Under the pieces are notes generated by a model that saw only the letters and a program-made list of their open reading frames with translations, was not told the origin of the DNA and did no database searches. DNA of 64,000 nt, taken from Blattabacteriaceae bacterium. Lineage in GTDB: Bacteria > Bacteroidota > Bacteroidia > Flavobacteriales > Blattabacteriaceae. Both the position numbers and the translations under genes were made by a program. Positions 1 through 10,984 of the stretch are shown piece after piece. Position 1 is the stretch's first letter; the number at the start of each line of letters is the position of its first letter. The stretch spans positions 1-64,000 of the forward strand of contig DASWCM010000003.1 of assembly GCA_036390115.1 (NCBI GenBank), read 5' to 3'.

Positions 1-600
1 AAGGAATTATAGAAAAAAAAAAAAAACTGAAAGGAACATTGAACAGTAAATATAAACAGCGTTCAATGTGCATGACTAGAAATATCCATCGCAAAATAAA
101 TACAAATGTATGATAAATAAAAATTGGAAACAAAAACCAAGAAAAATAAATACTTAAGCCATAAAGGCCCCTAAAAAAAATTTTAGTAAAAGCTAGAATA
201 CTCCTAAAATAAAAATAAATTATTCTATATAATAGATTAAATCTATTATAAAGTATTTACGCTCTAATTTTTAGAGTTTAAATAAAAACTTTTTTTCCAT
301 ATATTCTTTGATAAAGATGAAGCTCCTCAATAAATTTATAAGCTAAATACCAAGAATTATTTTTTGTTCATAAAAAACAGACATTAAATAACTATTTAAT
401 AGTTCCAATTTTAGAAAAAAATTGGAACTCTTCCAATAAGTCCAAGTATAATTGGATCATTTTTCATGGGGAGAATTCTAAAATATTACCATGAAAAATC
501 ATAGATACGATATTCATTCTTTCAGAAAAATAAAGAATTTTATGCTCCATATAATCTCTCTGAGATGGAGCTTTTAAAGATCTTTTGCAGATCTAATTTT
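1..600. other. Gene-free region rich in inverted repeats
   Basis: I recognise no gene here. A short open frame from the window edge stops at TAA 47-49 and may be the tail of a plus-strand gene. The stretch holds many perfect inverted repeats: 36-44/61-69 (9 bp), 171-176/181-186, 228-237/241-250 (10 bp), 401-412/418-429 (12 bp), 459-469/489-499 (11 bp), 516-522/532-538, 544-550/565-571 (followed by TTTT) and 578-583/589-594. Some may be terminators, but most lack a T-tract. It may be decayed coding DNA with hairpins, or a structured element. Confidence 0.45.
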
Positions 601-601
601 G

Positions 602-910
602 TTAAAATAATATTCCCAATGCTACTCTAGCATTTTCACTAATCATTTCCATACTCCATTTTGGATCAAAGGTAAGATCCAGTTTTACTGATCTAATTTT
701 TTCAATAGTTTTAATTTTTTTTTCAATTTCAAGAGGTAAAGTTTCAATCATAGGACAATTATATGTCGTAAGAGTTATCAAAATTTTTACTTCAAGATTT
801 TGACTTACCTGAATATCATAAACAAGACCTAAATCATAAATATTTACCTGAATTTCAGGATCTGGAATCTCTTTTAAGTAAAAAAGAACAAGTTTTTCTA
901 AATTAATCAT
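602..910 (-). CDS. sufT: SUF-associated MIP18-family (DUF59) protein, SufT-like
   Basis: This 102-residue protein is a small DUF59/MIP18-family domain. The segment around residues 14-40 (DPEIQVNIYDLGLVYDI) and the Thr-Thr-x-x-Cys-Pro-Met motif near residue 50 are typical of SufT/PaaD-like factors, which assist iron-sulfur cluster maturation in the cytoplasm. Its ATG overlaps the inferred old stop codon of the dead M16 peptidase gene upstream (ATGA), so it was probably once co-transcribed with it. SufE is encoded about 33 kb away. The family is clear; the exact role (SUF assembly factor) rests on homology. Confidence 0.8.
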   Translation of the reverse strand: MINLEKLVLFYLKEIPDPEIQVNIYDLGLVYDIQVSQNLEVKILITLTTYNCPMIETLPLEIEKKIKTIEKIRSVKLDLTFDPKWSMEMISENARVALGILF

Positions 911-2073
911 ATAGAACCTAATTCATCCAAGAAAAATATTGGATAACCTAGTTGTCCAACTTATTCCAGAAGTTTATTAACATCTACAACTATTAAACTC
1001 CAAAAGTTTTCAGTAGGAATGTATTTATTCGCTGCATTCTTAACATCTAAAGATGTAACTTACTGAAGATATTTTAAATAATTTCCCCAATAGGGACCTA
1101 AGCTCATATAGAGTAAATTTTGCTCTAACAGAGAGATATTCTAAACCTATACCCAATTTTTTCTTTTTTATAATTTTGAAGTTCTTCATAAGTTACGGGT
1201 TACTGCTTATGCAGTAACTTATGACCTTACTTGAGTGTAAACATAAAATGAACTAATATGTTTGGAATAAGATTAGAGCATACATTCTATGCACATCCTT
1301 TACTTATATTTAAAAATAATCTACACTGTTAGCTAGTAAAGCTGATAAATAATCAAAAGTATTTTTTCTAAAATCTACTTTATTCCCACCCAAAATGGGT
1401 TATTGATTCACATAAGGAATATCTACAAGTCCAATTGCAGTTTTAGAAAGTAATGGAGGCGTATCATACTTTTTATCAAAAGTAGGAGAAATACTTAATA
1501 AGTAAAAATACTTTTCACTTATTTTTTTAGCCTTTTCTAGATTAATATCTCCTATGAAAATTAAATAAGCTACATTAGGTTTAATATAGGAACGAGAAAA
1601 ACCATCGAAATCTTTAATATTATTTAAACTATCAATAGTTTTAATTTATCCAAAAGGATGGCAAAAAACAAAACTCTCTGAACCCGTTTTGCGATAGTAT
1701 GGGGATTTTTTTCATTTATTTTTAAATAGACAATTTTTTGTCCAATTATCTTTTCAAACTCTTTAGTATTATTAAAAATAGGATTAAATAGTACATCTCT
1801 CATTATCGAGAAGGAATAGAATAAATGGATATTTAATCAAATGATGCAGAAAATTTAGTTCCAATAAATCCAATATTTTGTACTCTTTAGTACTATTTTT
1901 GGTTCCAGATCGAAGCATGTACAACCAGATTTATTTCCTTCGTAAAATAATACTCTATCAAACAGTAAATTAACATAAACTATAGGAAATTGATGATTTT
2001 CTCAAATAATAATTTTTAATCCATTCTCTAATGAGAATTGTTTTACTTCTTCGAATGTTAAAATATTTAACAT
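907..2073 (-). pseudogene. Decayed M16-family peptidase, non-zinc partner
   Basis: On the minus strand a start at 2073 gives MLNILTFEEVKQFSLENGLK followed by a stop and then PIVYVN, the N-terminus of M16 (pitrilysin/insulinase-like) peptidases. Later fragments include EFEKIIGQKIVYLKINEKNP near 1700-1770 and a C-terminal VVDVNKLLE...GYPIFFLDELGSI. These are spread over several frames with many stops. No HxxEH zinc motif was seen, so this was probably the inactive partner of the pair usual in Bacteroidota. Its last codon overlaps the sufT start. Confidence 0.75.
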
Positions 2074-2080
2074 AATAAAA

Positions 2081-3240
2081 TTATTTAGGACCTAAAATTT
2101 TAATATTAAGACGTTGAGACTTATTAAAATATTTAATCGCAACTATTTTTACGTATTCCACTTTTATTTGTTTATATTCTTGTAAAGAAGTATTTATTCT
2201 TTATGCATTCTAAAAATGCATATGGAAAAAAGATAGACTTTCAGTTATTCCCAACATAGTTTAATTTATTAAAAAATTATCTTTCTAAGTTATTAACTAC
2301 TTTTTCTAGTTCTCTTATGCTAATTCCTTCATTTTTTTATATTTATTCATATAATGCTCTAGAATATCTAAGTCTACTCCAGTATTTTTTATTGCACCCT
2401 CCATTGACTTAAAAAATGAAGCTGCATTAGCAGCTAATTTATTTTAACAACGTTTTTTAAACGAGAACTTTCTCCTATAGAAAGCAATTTCTGTATTATA
2501 TCAATAACTTTAGTGTCTTTATTAATCCTAGCAGGAGTTCGATAAGCAAAAACTAGCGATGGAACAACTACGTTTTTTTAATAGCAAATGGGAAAGATTT
2601 CTTCGTAAATAAATTCTTCTTTAATTGCTAAAACGGTAATGGGTTTAGGGATAGTCTATCATTTTTTATGTTGATTTAAAATCAATTTTCTCCAGAAAGA
2701 ACTAAAACAGCATTGTTAGAAATATAAAAAGTTTAATAAAAATTTATAGAATCCATTTATGAGGATTGTCTAAACCTAGTCCTATATGGATGCTTTTTTA
2801 AAAGATGTTTAGGTACTTCTTCAAGTAGAGAAGAGAGCAAGGTTCTCTATACTTAATTTTTTTTACTCTTTTACCACTTTACGTTGTATATCTATACTTT
2901 TTTTTATCAATTTTAGCATTCATCATACGTTCTGATTATAACAGAAACCTAAAGCAATATCATTAGATGGTAAAATATCATAGGAAAAAGTTTCATCAGG
3001 AGTAGTATAAGGCATTCGTAAGGCCACCATTACTCATTACAAGTCTCTCCTCTATTAATATTTTTCGAACATTAAAACATCAAATGTTCGAAAAATGTGC
3101 GAATCCTCTACGACCTTCCAATTCATTTTTAGATCCAACATGTATAACAATGATATTACAACCAAGGGCTATCCTTATGCAAAATTACCTTAAATCCATT
3201 GGAGAGAGTTTTCTATTCAAAATAAATTTTTTATATGCAT
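2081..3240 (-). pseudogene. Decayed M16-family zinc peptidase
   Basis: Minus-strand fragments in shifting frames read NGFKVILHKDSPWL (about 3160-3200), then GSKNELEGRRGFAH and FFEHLMF. Together these preserve the HxxEH zinc-binding core (HFFEH) of M16 peptidases. A fragment near 2460-2560 (VPSLVFAYRTPARINKDTKV) fits the second M16 domain, and the end reads YFNKSQRLNIKILGPK before a TAA at 2081-2083. Stops and frameshifts run throughout. The gene was followed directly by the other M16 gene, as in free-living relatives where the two form a heterodimer. Confidence 0.78.
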
Positions 3241-3267
3241 ATATTAAAACTAATTTATATCTGAAAA

Positions 3268-4566
3268 ATGAATTTTATTGCAGTTATAGTTGGTCGTTCA
3301 AATGTAGGAAAATCAAGTTTATTCAATAGAATAATTGGCCATAATAAATCTATTGTGAATGAAAAAAGTGGTGTAACAAGAGATAGAGATTATGGATTTT
3401 CTGAATGGAACGGTATAAGCTTTATCATCGTGGATACAGGAGGATATACTCTTAGTAAAGAAATTATAGAAAAAAAAATAAAAAAACAAGTGTATCTGGC
3501 AATTGAAGAGGCAGATATAATTTTATTTGTTGTAGATATTATGGATGGACTAACAAATCTAGATTTAGAAATAGCTAAATTACTTAGAAAATCTAAAAAA
3601 CAAGTATTTTTAATAATCAATAAAGTAGATTCTAAAAAATATATTTACCATTCACTTGAATTTCAGAAATTAGGATTCAGTAATTATTTTTGTATATCAT
3701 CATTAAACGGCTGGGGTACAGGCGATTTTCTCGATAAGCTAACAAAAATATTTTCAAAAATTTCTAAAAGAGAAACAAAATATTTAAAAAAATTTGCTAT
3801 AGTTGGTCGCCCAAATGTAGGAAAATCTACAATTATTAACACTTTTTTAGGGGAAGAAAGAGCTCTAATTACGAATAGTTCTGGAACTACTAGAAATAGC
3901 ATTGATACATTTTATCAAAAATTTGGAATTGAATGTGTTTTAACAGATACGGCAGGTATTAGAAAAAATTCAAAAATAAACGAAGATTTAGAATTTTATT
4001 CTATTCTTAGAACGATAAGGGCGATAGAACGATCCACTGTTTGTTTATTGGTAATTGATGCTGTTAGTGGATGGGAAAAACAAGATATGAATATTCTTAG
4101 AATTCTTAAAAAGAACGGAAAAGGATTTATTGTTATTGTTAATAAATGGGATTTGATTGAAAAAATAGAAAAAAAAAAAAATGAAAAAAAAATAAAAGAA
4201 AAAATCTCCTATTTTGAGGATATTCCTATCTTTTTTTTTTCAGCTTTCTCTAAAGAGAAGAAGGAGATATTAAAAATAATGGAAGAATTAATGAGAATTA
4301 ATGAAAATTGTAAAAGAAAGATAAAAACAAAAGTTTTAAATGATTTGTTTTTACCGATTATTTTCAATAATCCTCCTCCAAAAGTTAATGGAAAACAAAT
4401 TAAAGTAAAATATTGTACTCAATTCTCCAAAATGAGATTTGTTTTTATTTCTAATAATCCAAAATATGTTAAAGATTCCTATAAGAGATTCTTAGAAAAT
4501 AAATTACGGGGGTATTTCAGTTTTTTAAAAGGGATTCCTATTAATATTTATTTTAAAAATGCGTGA
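3268..4566 (+). CDS. der: Ribosome-assembly GTPase Der (EngA)
   Basis: This 432-residue protein has the double GTPase layout unique to Der/EngA, which acts in 50S subunit assembly. The first P-loop is GRSNVGKSS (residues 9-17) with DTGG at 56-59 and NKVD at 118-121. The second P-loop is GRPNVGKST (180-188) with DTAG and NKWD further on. The C-terminal KH-like domain is present (KVKYCTQFSKMRFVFISN). Length matches the family. The ATG at 3268 gives the standard N-terminus directly before the first P-loop. The next gene, now dead, started inside its stop codon. Confidence 0.95.
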   Translation: MNFIAVIVGRSNVGKSSLFNRIIGHNKSIVNEKSGVTRDRDYGFSEWNGISFIIVDTGGYTLSKEIIEKKIKKQVYLAIEEADIILFVVDIMDGLTNLDLEIAKLLRKSKKQVFLIINKVDSKKYIYHSLEFQKLGFSNYFCISSLNGWGTGDFLDKLTKIFSKISKRETKYLKKFAIVGRPNVGKSTIINTFLGEERALITNSSGTTRNSIDTFYQKFGIECVLTDTAGIRKNSKINEDLEFYSILRTIRAIERSTVCLLVIDAVSGWEKQDMNILRILKKNGKGFIVIVNKWDLIEKIEKKKNEKKIKEKISYFEDIPIFFFSAFSKEKKEILKIMEELMRINENCKRKIKTKVLNDLFLPIIFNNPPPKVNGKQIKVKYCTQFSKMRFVFISNNPKYVKDSYKRFLENKLRGYFSFLKGIPINIYFKNA

Positions 4567-5520
4567 AAAAACCTGTTTTCATTGTGGGTGTAATCTTCTT
4601 AAATAAGAAAGAAATTTCTAAAATTTTGCAGTATCATAAACTTAATAAGTTTTATGAGCTTAATGCTCATACAGGTATGATTACTAATAAAAAAAAAAAA
4701 ATAATATAAATATATTTTATTTATTTTTCGAAAAAATTATAGAAAACTGGTTGATTTTGAAACGATAAAATTACTTTGATTAGATTATCTGTTACATCAA
4801 TCCATTGTAGTTCCTGTATATGGATTATTGAAAGTTTACCCAAACTCCATACTGGAATTATACAATCAACGGTAAATTTTACAACCAAAAAGATCTGTGT
4901 TCTTTTCAATAAGAAAGAACTACCATTAAGCAAATTAGCTTATTTTCTTAGGAAACTTGGTTATACTCCAAATTTTAATGAAAAATCAATATATAATTCT
5001 ATAAAAAACTGATCTATCAAATAGATTTTTATTTTTTTTTTCCTTGTAAATATTATGCTATTAGCTATCCCTGAATATATAGGATATGGAGATAAATGGC
5101 TAATCGAAAACAAATATTTTTTTAGAATATTAATGTTAATCCTATCTTTTCCAGTACTATTTTTTTATTATGCAAATTATTTCCAATCAGCATACTTTAC
5201 TTTTAAAAATAAATGTATCAATATTGATTTTCCAATTTGTTTAGGAATAATAACAATTTTCTGGCTAAGTATATACGATATAACCTATAATTTAGGTACA
5301 GGCTATTTAGATAGTTTAACTGGTTAGTTTTTTTTTCTAGGAAAATTTTTAAAAAAAACTTATCAAGATTTAGATAAATATTAAAATTTTTTTTTATTCA
5401 ATATCTATTCTTGGGCTTAGAGAAGGTATTGAAGAAAATATTTTTCTTTATTCTCTAATAACGGTAGTAAAAATAATCCAACAATGATAGTAGCTACAGG
5501 CCAGCTATGTTTATTTTATA
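4559..5520 (+). pseudogene. ccoI: Decayed copper-transporting P-type ATPase CcoI/FixI
   Basis: An ATG at 4559 overlapping the der stop gives MREKTCFHCGCNLL, the Cys-rich start of CcoI/FixI, and then breaks. A second frame (4776-5012) keeps the metal-binding domain with SIHCSSCIWIIESL. A third (5055-5327) keeps transmembrane segments with SIP-like AIPEYIGYGDKW and the motif GTGYLDSLTG. A last fragment near 5400-5460 (SILGLREGIEENIFLYSLI) fits the start of the actuator domain. The phosphorylation and ATP-binding domains are absent. CcoI supplies copper to cbb3-type cytochrome oxidase, so its loss fits loss of that oxidase. Confidence 0.82.
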
Positions 5521-5528
5521 AAAGATAA

Positions 5529-6775
5529 ATGAACCAAAAATTACAAAAAGAAGCTTTAGAATATAATGAAAAATTTACATCTGGGAAAATACAGATTTCT
5601 CCAACAAAGTAGTATGGTAGTCAAAAAGAATTATCTCTTGCTTCCTCTACAGGCGTTGCTATTCATTGGAAATAGCAAAAAATATGAATAATATTTATAA
5701 ATACACAGCTAAAGTAATCGCTGTAATTTATAACGTAACAGCTGTATTAGGCCTAAACCTGTAATGTAAGGAAAGGGTTTATTATTCAAAATCTTCGCTG
5801 GTATTGATGTTTTCGATATATAAATTAATGATAGAGATACAGAAAAATTTGTACAAGTAATAAAAGCTATATCACCTACTTTTGGTGTAATAAATCTTGA
5901 AGATATTAAAGCTCCAGAAGCTTTTAAAATTGAAGAAAAACTAAAGAATGATATTGATATACCAATCATCCATTCCGACCAACATGGAACAGCAACAATC
6001 TCTGGGGCAGCGTTAATAAATTCTTTGGAATTGACAAATAGAAACATAAAAAATGTGAAAATGTCATTAATGGAGCAGGTGCTGCTGCAATAGCTTGTGC
6101 TAGAATTTATTAAAAACTTGGGAAAACATTATTATGTTATATAGCAAAGGGCAAAGTTCCAGAAAAGACTTAACCAAAGAAAAGCAATAATTCGCAGTTG
6201 ATGCGTCTCTAAAAACCTTAGAATAAGCAATTAAAGGAGCAGATATTTTTTCTGTTTCTCTTACAGTAAAGATGCTTTTGAAGATGTCTGAAAATCCTAT
6301 TGTTTTTGCTTGCGCTAATCCTTCTCCTGAAATAGAATATGAATTAGCTGTTAAAACAAGACAGATATAATCCCAGCAACAGGGCGTAGTGATTATCCCA
6401 ATCAAGTGAATAACGTATTCGCATTTCCTTATCTATTTAGAGTAGCTTTAGATGTTCATGCTAAGAAAATTAACGAAGCAATGAAACTTGCTGCCATCCA
6501 ATCTCTCGCTTCTCTAGCTAAAGAATCTGTTACAAATAAAGCAAAAGTTGCTTATAATAAGAATCTTTTGCTTTATTACAAATAAAGCAAAAGTTGCTTA
6601 TAATAAGAATCTTTTCTTTGGAAAAGAATATATTATACCCAAACCACTTGATACCCGTTTGATAACAATGTTACTGCAGATACTGCTTTAGCTGCTATAA
6701 AATCTAAAGTAGCTCCCTATTCTAGATTGGAAGGCATACGAAGCTCAACTTAGTAAAAGAGTAAGTTTTTGACTT
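5529..6775 (+). pseudogene. maeB: Decayed NAD(P)-dependent malic enzyme
   Basis: The start at 5529 reads MNQKLQKEALEYNEKFTSGK then PTK, a stop, and LSLASSTGVAIHW, matching the malic enzyme N-terminus. Later pieces include FAGIDVFDI, SPTFGVINLEDIKAPE and PIIHSDQHGTA, the core malic-enzyme motif (usual form HDDQHGTA). Near 6300 comes FACANPSPEIEYELA, then [17 protein letters not shown]. Frames shift repeatedly and several stops interrupt it. The phosphotransacetylase-like C-terminal domain of MaeB is missing. A 46-bp tandem duplication lies inside it. The enzyme converted malate to pyruvate. Confidence 0.83.
6530..6621 (+). repeat. 46-bp-period tandem duplication inside maeB remnant
   Basis: Bases 6530-6569 and 6576-6615 are an identical 40-bp sequence starting TTACAAATAAAGC, spaced by 6 bases, giving a period of 46. 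The identity suggests a recent slippage or recombination event after the gene died, since 46 is not a multiple of three. Confidence 0.9.
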
Positions 6776-6776
6776 A

Positions 6777-7973
6777 ATGAAAAAAATAAAAATTTTTGAT
6801 ACTACTTTACGAGATGGAGAACAGATTCCTGGGTGTAAATTAAATACCTACGAAAAAATTCGAATAGCTCAACAACTAGAATTTTTAGGAGTGGATATTA
6901 TAGAAGCTGGGTTTCCTATTTCTAGTCCAGGTGATTTTAAATCTGTAGAAGAAATTTGTAAAAATATTACAAAACCAGTAATATGTGCGCTTACTCGAGC
7001 AAAAAAGAAAGATATAGAAGTTGCTGCTTCTGCTCTAAAAAAGGCTATAAATCCAAGAATCCATACAGGAATAGGAACATCTAATTGGCACATAAAATAC
7101 AAATTCAATAGCACCCCAGGTGATATTCTGGAAAGAGCTATTGGAGCTATTAAGTATGCTAAGAGCTTTGTTGAAGATGTAGAATTTTACGCAGAGGATG
7201 CGGGTAGAACAGAAAATGAATTTCTTGCTAAAGTTTGCGAATTAGCTATTAAAGCTGGTTCTACCGTATTAAATATACCAGATACAACAGGATATTGTCT
7301 TCCTGAAGAGTATGGAGAAAAAATACGATTTTTAAAAGAAAATGTTAAAGGAATTCATAGAGTAACCATTTCCACGCATTGTCATAATGACCTTGGGGTA
7401 GCTACTGCAAATTCCTTGTATGGAATAATTAATGGAGCTGATCAAATTGAATGTACAATTAACGGAATAGGAGAGAGAGCAGGAAATACAGATTTAGGAG
7501 AAATCGTAATGATAATGAAACAACATAACCATTTAGGTTTTTCCACTAATATTAATACAAAATTTATATTTCCAACAAGTAAACTGATCTGTAAGTACAC
7601 AGGAATTTATGTACAAGCTAATAAAGCTATTGTTGGAAGAAATGCTTTTTCTCATTCATCTGGGATTCACCAAGATGGTGTTCTTAAAAAACGGGAAACT
7701 TACGAAGTTATAAATCCTAAAGAAGTAGGTGTTGAAAAATCTTCCATAATATTAACGGCTAGAAGTGGCCGTGCTGCATTAGCTTATCGATGTAGAAAAC
7801 TTGGATATTTTACCCAAAAAAAAGATTTGGATAATCTTTACTCTCTTTTTCTTAAAGAAGCTGATAATAAAAAAGAAATTTCGGATAAAGATCTTATAAA
7901 GATGATAAAAAAAATACCGTTGACATCTCTGAATCTGAAAAAGATTAAAAGTTATGGGAAAAACACTTTTTGA
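6777..7973 (+). CDS. leuA: 2-isopropylmalate synthase
   Basis: LeuA condenses 2-oxoisovalerate with acetyl-CoA, the first committed step of leucine synthesis. The 398-residue protein begins with the [12 protein letters not shown] signature (residues 8-19) and has the metal-binding STHCHNDLG motif and the GIGERAGN loop in the TIM barrel. It is shorter than enterobacterial LeuA (about 520) because there is no C-terminal allosteric leucine-binding domain; short forms also occur in free-living Bacteroidota. It heads a leuA-leuC-leuD-leuB cluster with overlapping genes. Being first and apparently feedback-free fits overproduction for a host, which is inference. Confidence 0.94.
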   Translation: MKKIKIFDTTLRDGEQIPGCKLNTYEKIRIAQQLEFLGVDIIEAGFPISSPGDFKSVEEICKNITKPVICALTRAKKKDIEVAASALKKAINPRIHTGIGTSNWHIKYKFNSTPGDILERAIGAIKYAKSFVEDVEFYAEDAGRTENEFLAKVCELAIKAGSTVLNIPDTTGYCLPEEYGEKIRFLKENVKGIHRVTISTHCHNDLGVATANSLYGIINGADQIECTINGIGERAGNTDLGEIVMIMKQHNHLGFSTNINTKFIFPTSKLICKYTGIYVQANKAIVGRNAFSHSSGIHQDGVLKKRETYEVINPKEVGVEKSSIILTARSGRAALAYRCRKLGYFTQKKDLDNLYSLFLKEADNKKEISDKDLIKMIKKIPLTSLNLKKIKSYGKNTF

Positions 7974-9381
7974 CAAAATTTGGGATGCTCACACCGTAAA
8001 AAATATAGAAGGGGATATCTACATTTTATATATAGATATACATTATATACATGAGGTAACAAGCCCTCAGGCTTTTAATGAGGTAAAAGAAAGGAATCTT
8101 ACCATCTTTAGACCAAAGAAGATTATTGCAACTACAGACCATAACGTTCCTACTACGAATCAAAATTTACAAATTAAAGATCCCTTAGCAAAAAAACAAG
8201 TGAATACTCTGTCAAAAAATTGTAGGAAACATGGAATTCAGTTTTATGGTGTAGGTACTCGATATCAAGGAATAGTTCACGTAATAGGTCCAGAATTGGG
8301 GTTAACTCTACCTGGAATGACTATAGTCTGTGGAGATAGTCACACTTCTACTCATGGAGCTTTTGGCAGTATTTCTTTTGGAATAGGTACGAGTCAAATA
8401 GCTATGGTAATGGCTAGTCAATGTATTCTGCAGAATAAACCTAAACAAATGCGTTTTCTTGCAGAGGGTTTTCTTAGAAAAAGTGGGACCCAAAAAGATG
8501 TCATTCTATATATTATTTCCAAATTGGGTTATTTTGGTGGTACAGGTTATTTCGTAGAATATTCTGGACCTCTTTTTGAAGAAATGAGTATGGAAGGTAG
8601 AATGACTGTATGTAATATGAGTATAGAAATGGGGGCAAAAGGAGGTTTAGTCTCTCCAGATGAGACTACTTTTAAATATATAAAAAGTAAAAAATTTTCT
8701 CCTAAAAGAGGAGTTTTAAAAAAATCTATTTCATATTGGAAAACCCTTTTAACTGATAAATGGGCAATTTTTGATTATGAATACATTTTTGATGCTAAAA
8801 ATATTAGACCGATGATTACTTACGGAACAAATCCTAGCATGGGTATAAAAATAAATGAAAAAATACCCAAAACGAACTTTTCTAAAAAAGAATTGGAAAA
8901 ATCTCTAAGATATATGGGATTAAAAATAGGGGAATCTCTTATAGGGAAACGGATAAAACATGTATTTATGGGAAGTTGTACTAATTCTCGCATAGAGGAC
9001 CTCCGACTTTTCGCTAAAGTAGTAAAGGGTAGAAAAAAAGCTAATCATGTTCAAGCAATGATTGTACCAGGATCTAAAAAAGTTTATTATCAAGCAAAAA
9101 AAGAAGGATTGAATAAAATCCTAAAAGAATCTGGATTTGAACTTAGACAAGCAGGATGTTCAGCCTGTATTGGTATGAATGGAGATAAAATACCTTCAGG
9201 TGAATATTGTGTTTCCACTTCAAATAGAAATTTTGAAGGTAGGCAAGGTCTAGGTTCTAGAACGTTACTAACAAGTCCTTTGGTAGCAGCTATTATTGCT
9301 ATAGAAGGAAAAATTGTTGATATTGATGAATTTTTAAAAAAGAATAATATTTTCCATAATGGAAAAATTCCGACTACTTAG
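7954..9381 (+). CDS. leuC: 3-isopropylmalate dehydratase, large subunit
   Basis: LeuC forms a dimer with LeuD and isomerises 2- to 3-isopropylmalate using a 4Fe-4S cluster. The 475-residue protein has the aconitase-family motifs TDHNVPT (active site), [12 protein letters not shown], the first cluster cysteine in GSCTNSR, and the other two in GCSACIGMN, followed by [12 protein letters not shown]. Length is normal. The start overlaps the end of leuA by 20 bp, and leuD starts inside its end, which points to translational coupling. The cluster would depend on the SUF factors encoded elsewhere in this window. Confidence 0.95.
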   Translation: MGKTLFDKIWDAHTVKNIEGDIYILYIDIHYIHEVTSPQAFNEVKERNLTIFRPKKIIATTDHNVPTTNQNLQIKDPLAKKQVNTLSKNCRKHGIQFYGVGTRYQGIVHVIGPELGLTLPGMTIVCGDSHTSTHGAFGSISFGIGTSQIAMVMASQCILQNKPKQMRFLAEGFLRKSGTQKDVILYIISKLGYFGGTGYFVEYSGPLFEEMSMEGRMTVCNMSIEMGAKGGLVSPDETTFKYIKSKKFSPKRGVLKKSISYWKTLLTDKWAIFDYEYIFDAKNIRPMITYGTNPSMGIKINEKIPKTNFSKKELEKSLRYMGLKIGESLIGKRIKHVFMGSCTNSRIEDLRLFAKVVKGRKKANHVQAMIVPGSKKVYYQAKKEGLNKILKESGFELRQAGCSACIGMNGDKIPSGEYCVSTSNRNFEGRQGLGSRTLLTSPLVAAIIAIEGKIVDIDEFLKKNNIFHNGKIPTT

Positions 9382-9919
9382 GAGTACGGCTGTACCTATA
9401 CCTATAGAAAATATTGATACAGATCAAATTATACCTGCAAGATTTTTAAAAAATACTTCTAAAGAAGGGTTTGGAAAAAATCTTTTTCGAGATTGGCGTT
9501 TTAATCCTGACTTTGTATTAAATAATTCCCTTTATGGAGGGAAAATTCTAATTTCTGGAAGAAATTTAGGATGTGGCTCAAGCCGAGAACATGCAATTTG
9601 GGCTATCCTTGATTATGGATTTAGAGTAGTTATTTCAAGTGTTTTTGCAGACATTTTTAAAGAAAATGCTCTAAATAATGGTCTTCTTACAATAGAGATT
9701 TCTGAAATTTTTTTAAAAAATATTTTTGAAACTGTTATTAAATATCCAAAATCCATTATTTCCGTTGATTTGGAAAATCAAAATGTTTTTTTAGAAAATC
9801 ATACAGAAAAATTTAATATAAATTACTACAAGAAAACTTGTTTTATTGTAGGATATGAAGATATAGAATATTTAGCAAATCTTAAAAAAGAAGTTGATTT
9901 TTTTGAAAATTTCAAATAA
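9359..9919 (+). CDS. leuD: 3-isopropylmalate dehydratase, small subunit
   Basis: This 186-residue protein is the swivelling domain of isopropylmalate isomerase. Visible motifs are NIDTDQIIPARFLK near the N-terminus and GRNLGCGSSREHA in the middle, both diagnostic of LeuD. It overlaps leuC by 23 bp and leuB by one base (TAATG), consistent with one transcript and coupled translation. No sign of erosion. Confidence 0.95.
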   Translation: MEKFRLLRSTAVPIPIENIDTDQIIPARFLKNTSKEGFGKNLFRDWRFNPDFVLNNSLYGGKILISGRNLGCGSSREHAIWAILDYGFRVVISSVFADIFKENALNNGLLTIEISEIFLKNIFETVIKYPKSIISVDLENQNVFLENHTEKFNINYYKKTCFIVGYEDIEYLANLKKEVDFFENFK

Positions 9920-10974
9920 TGGAAAAAAATATTGCTGTTCTAGCGGGAGATGGAATAGGTCCAGAAGTAATCAAACAAGCACGTAAAGTTTTAAATGCTA
10001 TTGAAAAAAAATTTGGTCATACTTTCAAATATCTTGAAGGTTTTGTAGGTGCATCTGCTATAGATGAAACTGGAGATCCCTTACCTACAGCAACTTTAGA
10101 TATTTGCTCAAAATCAGATGCTATTATTTTTGGTACGATAGGTAATCCTAAATATGACGATAATCCCAAAGCAAAGGTAAGACCTGAAGAAGGATTACTC
10201 AGGCTAAGAAAAATAATGGGATTATACTGTAATATAAGACCCATAAAAGTTTATCCCTCTATGCCTCCACTTAGAAAGATTCAGACTTATGGAAATATTG
10301 ATTTTGTCATATATAGAGAATTAACTAGTGGCATCTACTTTGGAAAAAAGGGACGATCCATTGATGGACATGTAGCTTACGATCATTGCGTCTACTCTGT
10401 AAGAGAAATTGAACGAATAGGACGAGCAGCATTCGAAGCTGGACTAAAAAGACGTAAAAAACTTACTTTAATTGATAAAGCAAATGTGTTAGAAACCTCT
10501 AGGTTATGGAGAGAAACTATAAAAAAAATGAGCAAAAATTATCGTCAAATCCAGTTGGATTTTCTATTTATCGATAATGCTGCTATGCAACTTATTATAA
10601 ATCCTGAAAGGTTTGATGTAATTTTAACGGAAAATATGTTTGGAGATATTTTATCAGATGAAGCTAGTCTTATAGGGGGATCCATTGGGCTTTTACCATC
10701 TGCATCTATAGGGGAAAAAGTCTCCCTGTTTGAACCTATACACGGATCATACCCTCAAGCTGCAGGGAAAAATATCGCAAATCCTATAGCTAGTATACTT
10801 TCTGTAGCAATGATGCTGGATCATTTTGGGCTTTTTAAAGAAGGGAAAGAAATATACAAGTCAGTAAAATATTCTATTGACAAAAAAATGGTAACTAAAG
10901 ATATTGAAGCTTCCTCACCTCTAGGAACTGAGGAAGTTGGAGACTTCATTACAGAATGTATTTTACAAAATTAA
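9919..10974 (+). CDS. leuB: 3-isopropylmalate dehydrogenase
   Basis: LeuB oxidatively decarboxylates 3-isopropylmalate with NAD+ to give the leucine keto acid. The 351-residue protein shows LAGDGIGPEV at the N-terminus, the substrate Arg region RELTSGIYFG, and the family signature NMFGDILSDEASLIGGSIG followed by LLPSASIG and the HGSYPQAAG nucleotide-binding loop. Length is normal. It ends the leu cluster. No amino-transferase for the last step is visible here. Confidence 0.95.
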   Translation: MEKNIAVLAGDGIGPEVIKQARKVLNAIEKKFGHTFKYLEGFVGASAIDETGDPLPTATLDICSKSDAIIFGTIGNPKYDDNPKAKVRPEEGLLRLRKIMGLYCNIRPIKVYPSMPPLRKIQTYGNIDFVIYRELTSGIYFGKKGRSIDGHVAYDHCVYSVREIERIGRAAFEAGLKRRKKLTLIDKANVLETSRLWRETIKKMSKNYRQIQLDFLFIDNAAMQLIINPERFDVILTENMFGDILSDEASLIGGSIGLLPSASIGEKVSLFEPIHGSYPQAAGKNIANPIASILSVAMMLDHFGLFKEGKEIYKSVKYSIDKKMVTKDIEASSPLGTEEVGDFITECILQN

Positions 10975-10984
10975 AAAACTTAAA

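Noticed and set aside
3084-3329. Plus-strand open frame of 81 codons before der
   Set aside because: It runs antisense to the M16 remnant and into der in another frame; no family similarity.
5709-6047. Minus-strand open frame of 112 codons
   Set aside because: It is antisense to the malic enzyme motifs on the plus strand, which are the real homology signal.
6100-6405. Minus-strand open frame of 101 codons
   Set aside because: Antisense to malic enzyme fragments; no independent support.
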